From JBCCRH01 sp039208045 (lineage in GTDB: Bacteria > Bacteroidota > Bacteroidia > Chitinophagales > Saprospiraceae): a DNA stretch of 22,133 nucleotides. The position numbers were made by a program, and so were the translations under genes. Numbering within the stretch: position 1 is the first letter of the stretch; each line of letters opens with the position of its first letter. Shown here in pieces: positions 1-8,038 of this stretch. The notes under the pieces were generated by a model that was not told the origin of the DNA, searched no databases, and saw nothing but the letters and a program-made list of their open reading frames with translations. Location: assembly GCA_039208045.1 (NCBI GenBank), contig JBCCRH010000040.1, positions 1 to 22,133 of the forward strand, written 5' to 3'.

Positions 1-596
1 ACGCGGTTTACTTTTTGCTGTACCTCCGCAGGAAGTTTTCGATTAACCACAATCCCTCCTAATGGAATCGGCATTTGAGTGGTGGTTTCCCAGTATTCTC
101 CCAGATCAATTAGCTTTACTAAACCTTTATCTTGGTAGGTAAATCGGTTTTCGTGAATGATAAGGCCAGCCACTACTTGTTCATCTACTACTGCCTGTTC
201 GATATCGGAAAATAACATCGATATTTTGTTCGATGCAGTGGGATAGGCTAAGCCCAATAAAAAATTAGCAGTAGTGTATTTTCCAGGGATAGCAATGGGG
301 CCTTTCTCAATGGTAGTTGGAGCTAGTGGCTGCTTAGCGATCAGTAAAGGGCCACAATTATTCCCCAGCGCGCTCCCCGCATCCAATAGCGCATAATCTT
401 CCACCAAATGCGCATACGCATGAAAACTAAGCTTGGTAATAGCTAGCGTTTTGGCGAAAGCCTTCTGATTCAGCTCTTCTACATCACCGAGCTGCACTTC
501 AAAACTTAGGCCTTCCGTATCTATCTTGCCATGTATCATGGCGTCAAAAATGAAGGTATCATTGGGACAAGGAGAAAATCCTAAGGAAAGATTCAT
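1..596 (-). CDS. mqnD: 1,4-dihydroxy-6-naphthoate synthase MqnD, partial (C-terminus off the left edge)
   Basis: The minus strand reads without a stop from an ATG at 594-596 to the window edge, giving 198 residues. The protein begins MNLSLGFSPCPNDTFIFDAM; the SPCPNDTF stretch (residues 8-15) is a hallmark of MqnD, a periplasmic-binding-protein-like enzyme that turns cyclic dehypoxanthinyl futalosine into 1,4-dihydroxy-6-naphthoate in the futalosine route to menaquinone. Later segments fit the fold, including GPLLIAK, IAIPGKYTTANFLLGLAYP and GLIIHENRFTYQDKGLVKLIDLG. The family is usually about 270-290 residues, so roughly a quarter to a third is missing here because of the window edge, not because of a break. 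It is divergent from the pseudouridine synthase gene, with 54 bases between the two start codons. No other mqn gene is visible. MqnA is a related family, but the N-terminal motif favours MqnD. Confidence 0.9.
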   Translation of the reverse strand, partial: MNLSLGFSPCPNDTFIFDAMIHGKIDTEGLSFEVQLGDVEELNQKAFAKTLAITKLSFHAYAHLVEDYALLDAGSALGNNCGPLLIAKQPLAPTTIEKGPIAIPGKYTTANFLLGLAYPTASNKISMLFSDIEQAVVDEQVVAGLIIHENRFTYQDKGLVKLIDLGEYWETTTQMPIPLGGIVVNRKLPAEVQQKVNR

Positions 597-606
597 GAAT
601 GTTCGT

Positions 607-642
607 TTTTGATGCAATAGTGCAGTAGGTTTCCTACTTTTG
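607..642 (+). promoter_or_regulatory. Bacteroidota-type promoter for the pseudouridine synthase gene, with an inverted repeat over the -7 box
   Basis: A perfect TAnnTTTG box (TACTTTTG) lies at 635-642, with a TTTTG -33 candidate at 607-611 (spacer 23, at the long end of the accepted range). A 6-bp inverted repeat, AGTAGG-TTT-CCTACT at 624-638, overlaps the -7 box and could be an operator. Transcription would start about 3-7 bases after 642, almost at the ATG at 651, so the mRNA may be leaderless. This assignment is by consensus match only. Confidence 0.5.
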
Positions 643-650
643 TGGCAATT

Positions 651-1337
651 ATGGATGTACAAGTTTTATACGAGGATAACCACCTCATTGCAGTTAACAA
701 GCCTGGAGGATGGCTAGTTCAAGGAGATGATACGGGAGATAAACCCCTCTCTGAATTTACCAAAGAATACATCAAAGTGCGCTACAAAAAGCCAGGAGCG
801 GTATTCTTAGGGGTAATCCATCGATTGGATCGGCCAGTGAGTGGCGCGGTCATTTTTGCACGTACGAGCAAAGGCCTGACGCGCATGAATACACTATTCA
901 GAGAGCGAGAAATAAAAAAAACCTATTGGGCAATTGTGGAGCAGCGACCAGAACCCATAAAAGGGCACTTAGAGCATTACATCCATAAAGATGCCACGCG
1001 GAATATTGCTAAAATATCCAATAGCCAGAAGATAAAAGCGGCAAAAAAAGCAGTGCTCGACTACGAGCTATTGGGACAGATCGGTACCCACCACTTACTC
1101 AAAGTACATCCCCTCACAGGACGTCCCCACCAAATCCGGGTGCAACTCGCTAAAATTGGCCACCCTATTCGGGGGGACATCAAGTACGGCTATCGCACCC
1201 CCAATCAAGATGGCTGTATCCATTTGCACTGCCGCTCCATGGAGTTTATTCATCCTGTGAAAAAGGTAGCTGTCAAAATTGAAGCCGATCCGCCTAGAGA
1301 TCAGATATGGGATTTGTTTGAAGGTGGCTTTTTTTAA
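651..1337 (+). CDS. RluA-family RNA pseudouridine synthase
   Basis: A 228-residue cytoplasmic enzyme expected to isomerise uridine to pseudouridine in rRNA or tRNA. It begins MDVQVLYEDNHLIAVNKPGG, the usual RluA-family opening. The catalytic loop HRLDRPVSG (residues 57-65) holds the catalytic aspartate D60, and the C-terminal HPLTGRPHQIRVQLA and GYRTP blocks complete the fold. There is no S4 RNA-binding domain, so it resembles the compact RluA/RluC-core type; the exact target cannot be told from sequence. I chose ATG 651 because homologous proteins start right at this motif; a GTG at 642 would add three residues but lies inside the -7 promoter box. Its TAA overlaps the stop of the convergent downstream gene by four bases. 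Confidence 0.9.
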   Translation: MDVQVLYEDNHLIAVNKPGGWLVQGDDTGDKPLSEFTKEYIKVRYKKPGAVFLGVIHRLDRPVSGAVIFARTSKGLTRMNTLFREREIKKTYWAIVEQRPEPIKGHLEHYIHKDATRNIAKISNSQKIKAAKKAVLDYELLGQIGTHHLLKVHPLTGRPHQIRVQLAKIGHPIRGDIKYGYRTPNQDGCIHLHCRSMEFIHPVKKVAVKIEADPPRDQIWDLFEGGFF

Positions 1338-2005
1338 AACCCAAAAATCTTTTTCTCTTTCATCTCCTTTGGACTAATCGTTTCGTAGCCTGTTTGGTCA
1401 AAATCGAAGACCGAAAGGTCGATTTTTTGCTGTACAGCCGTAGCTGAGAAGGTGAGCTTAAGCTTGGGGTTATTAATGGTATACTGCAATGGGAGGCCTT
1501 TTAAATCTTCCAAGCCATCTACATCGCGCATCACTTCCACGTCTAGTACTAAATCTTCGGTAATATACAGCTCATAAGTGCGAACTTTATCGCCTTTAGT
1601 ATTCGTCACGATAGCTTTATACGTAGTATATCCTGCAATTTGTTTCGTCTCCTTTGGGAAATATTGAATCGACGATTTTACGTCTTCTTTCTTTTGCTGA
1701 TCTTCAGGCGTAAACTGCACGTGATAATTGCGTCCCATCATACTCGAAAACAGATCAACTGTTTGCTCCATTTTTTGAATGAGCACTTTTTGGGAAACCA
1801 TACCAAATAGCGCACTCATAGTGGTCAACTGACGCTGGGGCGTAAAATGGATGTCTACCTCCAAGCCGTTGAGCATGTTGAGGCGGTAGTCTTCGGCATC
1901 TACCTCGGTGACTTTGTAGGTTAGCACCCCTTTGGTAAAGGAGGCTTGGCCCATTAAGGAGTAAGAAAGAAAAGCAAAGACGGTAATTAGGATTGGGGAT
2001 TTCAT
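1334..2005 (-). CDS. Exported protein of unknown function (DUF4412-like)
   Basis: A 223-residue protein with a clear signal peptide (MKSPILITVFAFLSYSLMGQ, residues 1-20), so it is exported to the periplasm or envelope. The mature part starts with GVLTYKVTEV and is rich in alternating beta-type stretches, such as KAIVTNTKGDKVRTYELYITEDL. This is reminiscent of the DUF4412/GLPGLI-type exported Bacteroidota proteins, but I cannot place it firmly and I do not assign a function. It has no lipobox cysteine and no membrane segment after the signal. It begins 8 bases after the stop of the OmpA/PD40 gene on the same strand, so the two are almost certainly co-transcribed. Its stop codon shares the palindrome TTAA with the stop of the convergent pseudouridine synthase gene. 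Confidence 0.7.
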   Translation of the reverse strand: MKSPILITVFAFLSYSLMGQASFTKGVLTYKVTEVDAEDYRLNMLNGLEVDIHFTPQRQLTTMSALFGMVSQKVLIQKMEQTVDLFSSMMGRNYHVQFTPEDQQKKEDVKSSIQYFPKETKQIAGYTTYKAIVTNTKGDKVRTYELYITEDLVLDVEVMRDVDGLEDLKGLPLQYTINNPKLKLTFSATAVQQKIDLSVFDFDQTGYETISPKEMKEKKIFGF

Positions 2006-2013
2006 TATAATGT

Positions 2014-4557
2014 CTATTTATCATTAGGTAAAAACCGGATTTCTACACGCCGGTTAAGTGCTCTGCCCGCTTCATCTTCATTAGAAGCAACGGCTTGGTC
2101 GGCGCCTTCGCCTTTTGCTTTGATCCGGCTGGGATCGCTGCCTTTTTGTATCAAGTAATCGCGCACAGCATTCGCTCTATTGCGCGAAAGCGTTTTATTG
2201 TAGGCAGCCCCGCCCACATTGTCCGTATGGCCACTTACTTCGATGCTCAGATCATACTGCTCTAAAAGCTGCTGCAAACGATCCAACTCCAAATAAGAAG
2301 TAGGTTGAATCTCATACTTGCTCGTTTCAAAAAATAGATTTTTTAAGGGAATCGCGAGTGTCTTCTCCACCATTTGATCGATGGTAGGCACTTGGATATT
2401 TTCGGTATACCTCAATTGCTCAGGATTGGTGCGTAGGTCTAGGTTATTTGCCTTGGGAAAGAGATTATCCCCCTCTACCACATAACCATAGCGTACGCCC
2501 ACCGGCAAGGTAATAATAAACTTCCCGGTCATCGGATCGGGTTCCACTATACTCACTATTTCCCCAGTTTCTAGATTTTCAATCTTGATGGTTCCAACAA
2601 TCGCCTCATCGTTGATCCCACGCAGCAGGCCGGAGATCGTAGCTACTTGATTGGGCCGCACCGCTTGAGGAAGCTCTACGGCAAAGAGGTTTTCTTTAAA
2701 ATACTCTGTATCTGCTGCAAAATAGGCTTTATCACCAGCAGTGTTGATCCGATACCCCCAATCTCTACCACTGGTATTGATGGCCTTGCCCAAGTTTACA
2801 GGGGTCGTCCATTCGGTCCAGCTATCTCCTACTCTAGTCGTTTTGAAAACATCCATATTACCCAACCCACCTCGGCCATTGGAGCTAAAATACAAGGTGC
2901 GCATGTCTGGATGTAGAAAAGGAGACCGTTCTTCCAAAGGAGTGTTGATATTTAAACCCATATTCATCGGTTTACTCCAAGTACCATCTTCCTGCTCCAC
3001 TGTAATGAATAGATCAACATTATTTTGAATGGGCAGGCCTATACGATCTTCTCGTCGTGCTGCAAAAATGATTACTTTTCCATCGCTAGAGATAGAAGTT
3101 CCCCCCTGCCAAAACTTCTTTTTAATGCCAGGGAATAAATCTCTTGGCTCCTCCCATCCCCTCTGCCCTCTTTTGCTCATTTTCACTTCTCCATTTTGAA
3201 ATAACAAGAGCGTATTCCCATCGGTAGAGATGGCTAAAGGCGCCTCAAATTTTTCCACACTATTTATTCCCTTCAACGCTTTTGCGCCTGTCCATACATC
3301 GCCTGTTCGTTCTGCCACGTATATTTCTTCATCCCCATTCGCCATCTTCCGGCAGAAGAAGATTTGTGCTTCGTCCGCAGTAATGACAGGAGAATATTCG
3401 CCAGCTACAGTATTGATACTAAAGCCCAAGTCCTCAACGGATGCTTTTTGCTCTTCTGACTTTAGCAGCGCCAGTAAGCCTACGATTAAAGGGTGGCTTT
3501 CGCCAAATGCTGACTGGTACTGCTCCACTTGCTGAATAGCTTCGGCCCATTGCTCTGTATCAATTAGCGGTTTGATGAGACTTTGCAAGAAGAAGAAGGC
3601 ATCGTAGCAGGGTGCTGCATCCAGTATGTACTCAGAGAGTAATCCCAATTTATCATTACTTAAGCCCTCCCAGAGCGGTACCGCTTTTTTAGCTATTGCT
3701 AAATCGCGACGATAGCGACTATCATTCACATATTGAGGGTAATTATTACCAAAACCGAACAATTGCTCGAGGCTACCTTCGAAGCGGTAGTACTCATAAA
3801 TCGCCCAGACCGTTTTAGGAATATACTTTTTCTTAACTCGCTTGAGGCGCTTTTCGATTAAATCGATATAAGGTTTTTTAGCTACTGCTGCAGCCAGAGC
3901 GCCATCCACTTGGGCTGCTAAGCGAGGAAAAACTTCAATTAGGCCGATTAAGTCCAGCAGGTCAGTTGCATCGTGCTGCGCAAAATACAATTGGTAGGCC
4001 GCCAGATTATAAGCGTTTTGCAAGGTCTTCTCTGATTTCTTCAACTCAGACTCTTCCTTTTGATAAAATGCCAAAAAATTGTCAAAATCCCCGGCTTGCA
4101 CCAAGGCATCTAGCTTAAGCTTATAAAACTGTGCTAGTGCGCGCTCCTCTAGCTTGCGAGCAATCCTTGGATAGCGGTCTATGTAGCCTTCTATGGCTGA
4201 AAGCGTATTTTGCGAAAGCGCCACCTCCAATGCCTGCTCTTTCATCTTAGAGCGCAAGCGCCGAGCACTTTTAGCAGAAACGCCCACTTCCGCTAAACGA
4301 TTTTTTGCTCGTTTGCTTAATTTTTTGAGCGCATTCCCCGTCTCTGCCGCATAGAGGTATGCCGAATCAGGTTGGTAGTAGTTTAAAGTAGGATCTGCGT
4401 AGGATTGGGCTAATTCCCAGTACGACTGAGCAGCCTCCTCCCCTTGTTGTTTCTTGGCTAGCGAAGGGAGTGCAGAAGTCTGGGCTGCTAATCCAGCATA
4501 CAGTAACAGCAATGAGAAAGAGAACAAGAGTTGAATAAGCGGCTTTGTACCTACCAT
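2014..4557 (-). CDS. Exported OmpA-family protein with PD40 beta-propeller repeats
   Basis: An 847-residue envelope protein. Residues 1-26 (from MVGTKPLIQ to LAAQ) form a signal peptide. Residues ~30-370 are helical and TPR-like. Residues ~385-625 carry WD40-like PD40 repeats (for example YSPVITADEAQIFF, GTSISSDGKVIIFAA and RSPFLHPDMRTLYFSSNGRGG). Residues ~640-705 resemble a carboxypeptidase-regulatory-like beta domain. The last ~110 residues are an OmpA C-terminal peptidoglycan-binding domain (GHTDNVGGAAYN, with D779 and R794 as the expected ligand residues). Such proteins tether outer-membrane complexes to the cell wall and are often linked to the type IX secretion or gliding apparatus. 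The start is taken at ATG 4555-4557 because it opens the signal peptide; a longer reading from a TTG at 4629 would add 24 residues and cross the operator. It leads a two-gene operon and is divergent from the BlaI-type gene. Confidence 0.88.
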   Translation of the reverse strand: MVGTKPLIQLLFSFSLLLLYAGLAAQTSALPSLAKKQQGEEAAQSYWELAQSYADPTLNYYQPDSAYLYAAETGNALKKLSKRAKNRLAEVGVSAKSARRLRSKMKEQALEVALSQNTLSAIEGYIDRYPRIARKLEERALAQFYKLKLDALVQAGDFDNFLAFYQKEESELKKSEKTLQNAYNLAAYQLYFAQHDATDLLDLIGLIEVFPRLAAQVDGALAAAVAKKPYIDLIEKRLKRVKKKYIPKTVWAIYEYYRFEGSLEQLFGFGNNYPQYVNDSRYRRDLAIAKKAVPLWEGLSNDKLGLLSEYILDAAPCYDAFFFLQSLIKPLIDTEQWAEAIQQVEQYQSAFGESHPLIVGLLALLKSEEQKASVEDLGFSINTVAGEYSPVITADEAQIFFCRKMANGDEEIYVAERTGDVWTGAKALKGINSVEKFEAPLAISTDGNTLLLFQNGEVKMSKRGQRGWEEPRDLFPGIKKKFWQGGTSISSDGKVIIFAARREDRIGLPIQNNVDLFITVEQEDGTWSKPMNMGLNINTPLEERSPFLHPDMRTLYFSSNGRGGLGNMDVFKTTRVGDSWTEWTTPVNLGKAINTSGRDWGYRINTAGDKAYFAADTEYFKENLFAVELPQAVRPNQVATISGLLRGINDEAIVGTIKIENLETGEIVSIVEPDPMTGKFIITLPVGVRYGYVVEGDNLFPKANNLDLRTNPEQLRYTENIQVPTIDQMVEKTLAIPLKNLFFETSKYEIQPTSYLELDRLQQLLEQYDLSIEVSGHTDNVGGAAYNKTLSRNRANAVRDYLIQKGSDPSRIKAKGEGADQAVASNEDEAGRALNRRVEIRFLPNDK

Positions 4558-4607
4558 AGGGGTGTTGTTTAGTATAAAAAACGGAAAAAAGGGGGAAAAA
4601 AGTTTGA

Positions 4608-4626
4608 TCAACGAAAATTTCGTTGA
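4608..4626. promoter_or_regulatory. 19-nt perfect palindrome, candidate BlaI-type operator
   Basis: The sequence TCAACGAAAATTTCGTTGA has 9-bp perfect arms around one central base. It lies between the divergent OmpA/PD40 and BlaI-type genes, 31 bases before the repressor ATG, and its right arm contains the TTG of the repressor's -33 box. Dimeric winged-helix repressors of the BlaI/MecI/CopY family bind such dyads in their own promoters. The bases differ from the classic TACA-type BlaI/MecI dyad, so the link is by position and symmetry, not by consensus. Confidence 0.6.
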
Positions 4627-4653
4627 CAAAATGAATTAAAAGTTATAGATTAG
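4623..4653 (+). promoter_or_regulatory. Candidate promoter of the BlaI/M56 operon
   Basis: A TTG at 4623-4625 is followed after 20 bases by TAGATTAG at 4646-4653, which matches the Bacteroidota TAnnTTTG box at five of six fixed positions. The -33 element sits inside the 19-nt palindrome, so repressor binding would block it. The start codon at 4658 is only 5 bases downstream, again suggesting a leaderless or nearly leaderless transcript. Confidence 0.4.
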
Positions 4654-4657
4654 TGTC

Positions 4658-5023
4658 ATGAAGCGATTAAATCAAAAAGAAGAGGAGGTCATGCGCATTC
4701 TTTGGCGCTTAAAAAAGGCCTTTGTCAAAGAAATTTTGGCAGAGATTGCTCCTCCTAAACCACCCATCACCACGCTTTCTTCTTTAGTACGAAAACTAGA
4801 GCAAGAGGGATTTCTGAGTCATGAATCTTTTGGGAAGTCCCATCGCTATTTTCCCATCGTTGAAATGGCAGAGTACCGGAAAAAGAACTTTAAAGCCTTT
4901 GTCAATCAGTTTTTTGGTGGTTCTACTAAGCAAGTGCTCTCTTACTTTGTAGAAGAAGAGCAGATGGATCCCAAGGAACTCAATCAGCTATTAGAAGAAA
5001 TCCGTAAACAAGACCAAGCTTAA
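4658..5023 (+). CDS. BlaI/MecI/CopY-family transcriptional repressor
   Basis: A 121-residue DNA-binding protein. Residues ~1-70 form the winged helix: LNQKEEEVMRILWRLKKAFV, then PPITTLSSLVRKLEQEGFL as recognition helix and wing, then SHRYFPIV. The C-terminal ~45 residues (FFGGSTKQVLSYFVEEEQMD and the following helix) match the BlaI dimerisation region. In BlaI the partner protease cuts an Asn-Phe bond in this region; by alignment the equivalent here is Tyr96-Phe97, so the cleavage residues differ. It is followed 26 bases later by the M56 protease gene, the usual repressor-protease pairing. It probably represses its own operon through the palindrome upstream, and perhaps the divergent OmpA/PD40 operon too. 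No beta-lactamase gene is near, so a resistance role is not supported. Confidence 0.9.
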   Translation: MKRLNQKEEEVMRILWRLKKAFVKEILAEIAPPKPPITTLSSLVRKLEQEGFLSHESFGKSHRYFPIVEMAEYRKKNFKAFVNQFFGGSTKQVLSYFVEEEQMDPKELNQLLEEIRKQDQA

Positions 5024-5049
5024 CTCTTCACCCCTCAATCTTCCACGCT

Positions 5050-8025
5050 ATGCATACGCTTGTACAATATCTTTTCGAATCGAGTAGTTGCCTCGTCCTC
5101 TTGTATGCTTTTTACTATTTGGTGTTGCGAAAAGAGACCTTTTTTCAGCTCAACCGTATCTATTTGTTGTCAAGCCCGTTTATGGCCTTGAGCATTCCGC
5201 TCATCAATATTGATTTATCCTTTTCTACCACAAGTCAGCAATATCCATTGATCTATCCCATTGTTTCGAATGCACAAGGTGTGCAGGAGGAATTCTGGAA
5301 CCAAATGACCGAGCCAACCCCTGCTTTTCAGCTGACAGTAGCCGATCTACTCTTTTTCGTCTATTTACTTGGTGCTCTTTTTATGGCTATCCGATTGGGC
5401 ATTGGCCTTTTCCGCTTGTTTAAGCTAATCCAGAAAAGTCGCCGATCTCGACAAGCTTCTTTTACCCTAGTGGAAACCGATGCTAGCATTCCCGCAGCGA
5501 GCTTTTTTAGTTATGTTTTTTGGAACCAACGTTCCCTCTCTGATGAAAAGCGCATTATTCTGGAGCACGAGCTCGTGCATGTCCGCCAAAAGCATAGCTT
5601 TGATGTGCTGCTCATGGAGTTTTGTGTCATCCTCAAATGGTTTAATCCACTTATTTACTGGTTTCGGAATAGCTTGCGCGAAACGCATGAGTACATTGCC
5701 GATTCTTATATGTCGAAGCAAATTGGCTCCGCGTATAGCTATGCGACTTTTTTGGCTACGCACAGCTATTTAAGCGAAAGCGCCCACCCCTTGGCCAATA
5801 ACTTTGCGGCCATTGTGCGCAAGCGCCTGAAGATGCTGGCGCGCGGAGAATCGAGCAAGTGGAAATATGTGAAGTATATGTTGTCCTTGCCATTACTGGG
5901 TAGTCTATTGCTCCTGTTTTCCTTCAACTTAGTAGAGCAATTGCCTGATCCGATTACGCAGCCTTTCCGCAATGCAGAAGGCTTTATTGAAGAGATGGCG
6001 GAGCAGCCAGTAATTTCGATAGCATCTGAAATATTAGAAGAACCATCACTGCTGTACTGGGGAGATCAACAATTTCCGCTAGCTAGTATGAATGAGTTTG
6101 GGGAAATGTCCTTAGACGTGGCCCATGTGAGTCCAGCTTTATTTAAACAGCTAATCAATCAGCCCTTTGTGCTAACAGGGCAGCATTATAAAATACCATT
6201 TGAAAGTGTCTTGGTCGATGTACGCCTTAGTGAGGAAAATGGGCAGCAATTTAATTTTGCTGCTCATAAAACGCATCTATTTACGGAGCGAATACAGCCA
6301 CTTGGCGAGGTATTTACTGCTTACTTACGCTTCAAGGTAAATGATAAAAGTTATTGTAGCATTATCAATGTCACCAATGACAAAACCTACGTTGATAATG
6401 TCTTCTTTTTCTCCGAATATATACAGAACGAAGGAGATGGAATGAGCGTAACCATATGTTGCCATGTTGATAGCGATATTCGCCAGGCCCGCGCCATCCC
6501 GCCTAGTGGCCCCTATCTAGCGTTAAAGGACTATATGATTCCGCTTGCTGAGGTGGATAAGTCATTTGACTTCGAGGTACCTACGTCTCAAATACCTGCT
6601 AAAGTGCTAGAGATCTTGATGAATAGCACCCCAAAAGTACAGCTAGAAGATGGGAAGGAGCGCGAGGTGAAGCGTATTGCACTATCACTTCTGGCTAATG
6701 GGGAAGAGAAAAACTGTGACTTTGAGCCCAACTACAGAATTACTTGTGTGCAAGACTTGATCAATGCGGCTGATACGTCTGGAGAAAGCTTGACCATTTT
6801 AATTCGTACAGAAAGACAGTCAGCTTTTGTGGGAAGGGTCGTTTGGGAAGAAGAACAAACTAATGCTTCATGGGAAGAAATTGGAACGCCCTATCTCAAA
6901 GAACGATGGCCTATTTTTACCCAAAAGGCAAGTACTGTCATTCCACCCAATATTCCCAGGCCTGCATTTCATCAATCCAGTTATATGGTCGAATGGGGAG
7001 GTATTCAAATCCCCATTCCAAAGGCTGCCAACTCCAATTCATATGTTGGAACCATTACGCTCTCTGAACAAGCATTTAGAACTATCCTACTGGAAGATAT
7101 TGCCGTCTACTATCGAGATCTACCCATGAGTGTGATAGGGTTCAATCCAGTCTCCGCTAACACCCTAACGCTTAGTGATTTCTTTTCTTTTTATCGCTGG
7201 ATGATGCAGGAAAATGGAGTATATGAAGTGAATGAGAGTCCTTTGCTAGAGTCCCGTCATCTTGATATTATCCTACAAAAATTAGATGAAGGATATGAGA
7301 CCTTTTATTTTAGTGCTCGCTTGCCTGAGGAAAATGAACCGACTAACTCGCTCTCGTTTCAAGTAAAAGTAAAGCGTTCAGCAGAACCGCAAGCCAGTTC
7401 CTCGCCAGGCATTTATATCGATCCATCGATCAATGCCTTCCAACTTGTTAATCGCCCTAACCAACCGACGATTATCAAAATTGATACCGCCGATCAGCGC
7501 TATCGCTGGATGTATGATATGTATAAAGACAAACCAGAGGTACAGGTCTACCATATCCCCGATTTTAAAACCATCAATCGAGTCATCACCTTAGATGATG
7601 CCCTGCTTCCCGCTTCCACCCTGGAACAGCGAAAAGTGCTGATGCGAAACCCATTAAATATTGATAACCTTCCCGAGTATTATGACTTTAAGGAAAAATC
7701 AGTAGTCTTACAATGGGGAACATTAGTAGGAGTAGACGACCAGACGGTTTATAATCTCAAAGAATTTAAGCAGCAAAGCAAGCAAGAAATCCAGCTCCAA
7801 GTTGGAGAGGAAAAGCTAGTACTACAGCAATTTGACCTGCTATTCGTTGCGGAGAAAGGCGATGTATTACGATTTACCACCGATCGAGTTAACAGGAAGG
7901 AAATCCAAGAGATCATTCGAAAAATGGGTCCCAAAACTAGTGTTCTAATTACCAAAATAGTAGCAAAGAATAGTACTGATATGTTACTACATTTTCCATT
8001 GACCTTTGCGTATCATCTAAATTAG
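5050..8025 (+). CDS. BlaR1-like M56 membrane metalloprotease with a very large extracytoplasmic region
   Basis: A 991-residue membrane protein. Membrane segments are visible at about residues 10-26, 38-56, 97-122 and 276-295. Between the third and fourth lies the M56 zinc-protease site: HELVH (H173, E174, H177) and the downstream ETHEYIAD (E214 as likely third ligand). In BlaR1 this loop faces the cytoplasm and inactivates the partner repressor after a signal arrives from outside. Here the region after residue 295 is about 700 residues long and has no penicillin-binding motifs (no SxxK/SxN/KTG set that I can see). It instead appears to hold several related beta-rich modules opening with a WG or IPL motif near residues 337, 497, 649 and 889. 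The ligand is unknown. Common M56 C-termini such as TonB or TonB-dependent plug domains are not apparent. It is in an operon with the BlaI-type repressor. Confidence 0.85.
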   Translation: MHTLVQYLFESSSCLVLLYAFYYLVLRKETFFQLNRIYLLSSPFMALSIPLINIDLSFSTTSQQYPLIYPIVSNAQGVQEEFWNQMTEPTPAFQLTVADLLFFVYLLGALFMAIRLGIGLFRLFKLIQKSRRSRQASFTLVETDASIPAASFFSYVFWNQRSLSDEKRIILEHELVHVRQKHSFDVLLMEFCVILKWFNPLIYWFRNSLRETHEYIADSYMSKQIGSAYSYATFLATHSYLSESAHPLANNFAAIVRKRLKMLARGESSKWKYVKYMLSLPLLGSLLLLFSFNLVEQLPDPITQPFRNAEGFIEEMAEQPVISIASEILEEPSLLYWGDQQFPLASMNEFGEMSLDVAHVSPALFKQLINQPFVLTGQHYKIPFESVLVDVRLSEENGQQFNFAAHKTHLFTERIQPLGEVFTAYLRFKVNDKSYCSIINVTNDKTYVDNVFFFSEYIQNEGDGMSVTICCHVDSDIRQARAIPPSGPYLALKDYMIPLAEVDKSFDFEVPTSQIPAKVLEILMNSTPKVQLEDGKEREVKRIALSLLANGEEKNCDFEPNYRITCVQDLINAADTSGESLTILIRTERQSAFVGRVVWEEEQTNASWEEIGTPYLKERWPIFTQKASTVIPPNIPRPAFHQSSYMVEWGGIQIPIPKAANSNSYVGTITLSEQAFRTILLEDIAVYYRDLPMSVIGFNPVSANTLTLSDFFSFYRWMMQENGVYEVNESPLLESRHLDIILQKLDEGYETFYFSARLPEENEPTNSLSFQVKVKRSAEPQASSSPGIYIDPSINAFQLVNRPNQPTIIKIDTADQRYRWMYDMYKDKPEVQVYHIPDFKTINRVITLDDALLPASTLEQRKVLMRNPLNIDNLPEYYDFKEKSVVLQWGTLVGVDDQTVYNLKEFKQQSKQEIQLQVGEEKLVLQQFDLLFVAEKGDVLRFTTDRVNRKEIQEIIRKMGPKTSVLITKIVAKNSTDMLLHFPLTFAYHLN

Positions 8026-8038
8026 TTATCAACCTCGC

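Noticed and set aside
4558..4629. A 24-residue N-terminal extension of the OmpA/PD40 protein
   Set aside because: It needs a TTG start inside the operator region and would put a second hydrophobic stretch before a good signal peptide.
4658..8025. Beta-lactam resistance cassette
   Set aside because: The M56 protein lacks a penicillin-binding sensor domain and no beta-lactamase or PBP gene is present; the family is widely used for other signals.
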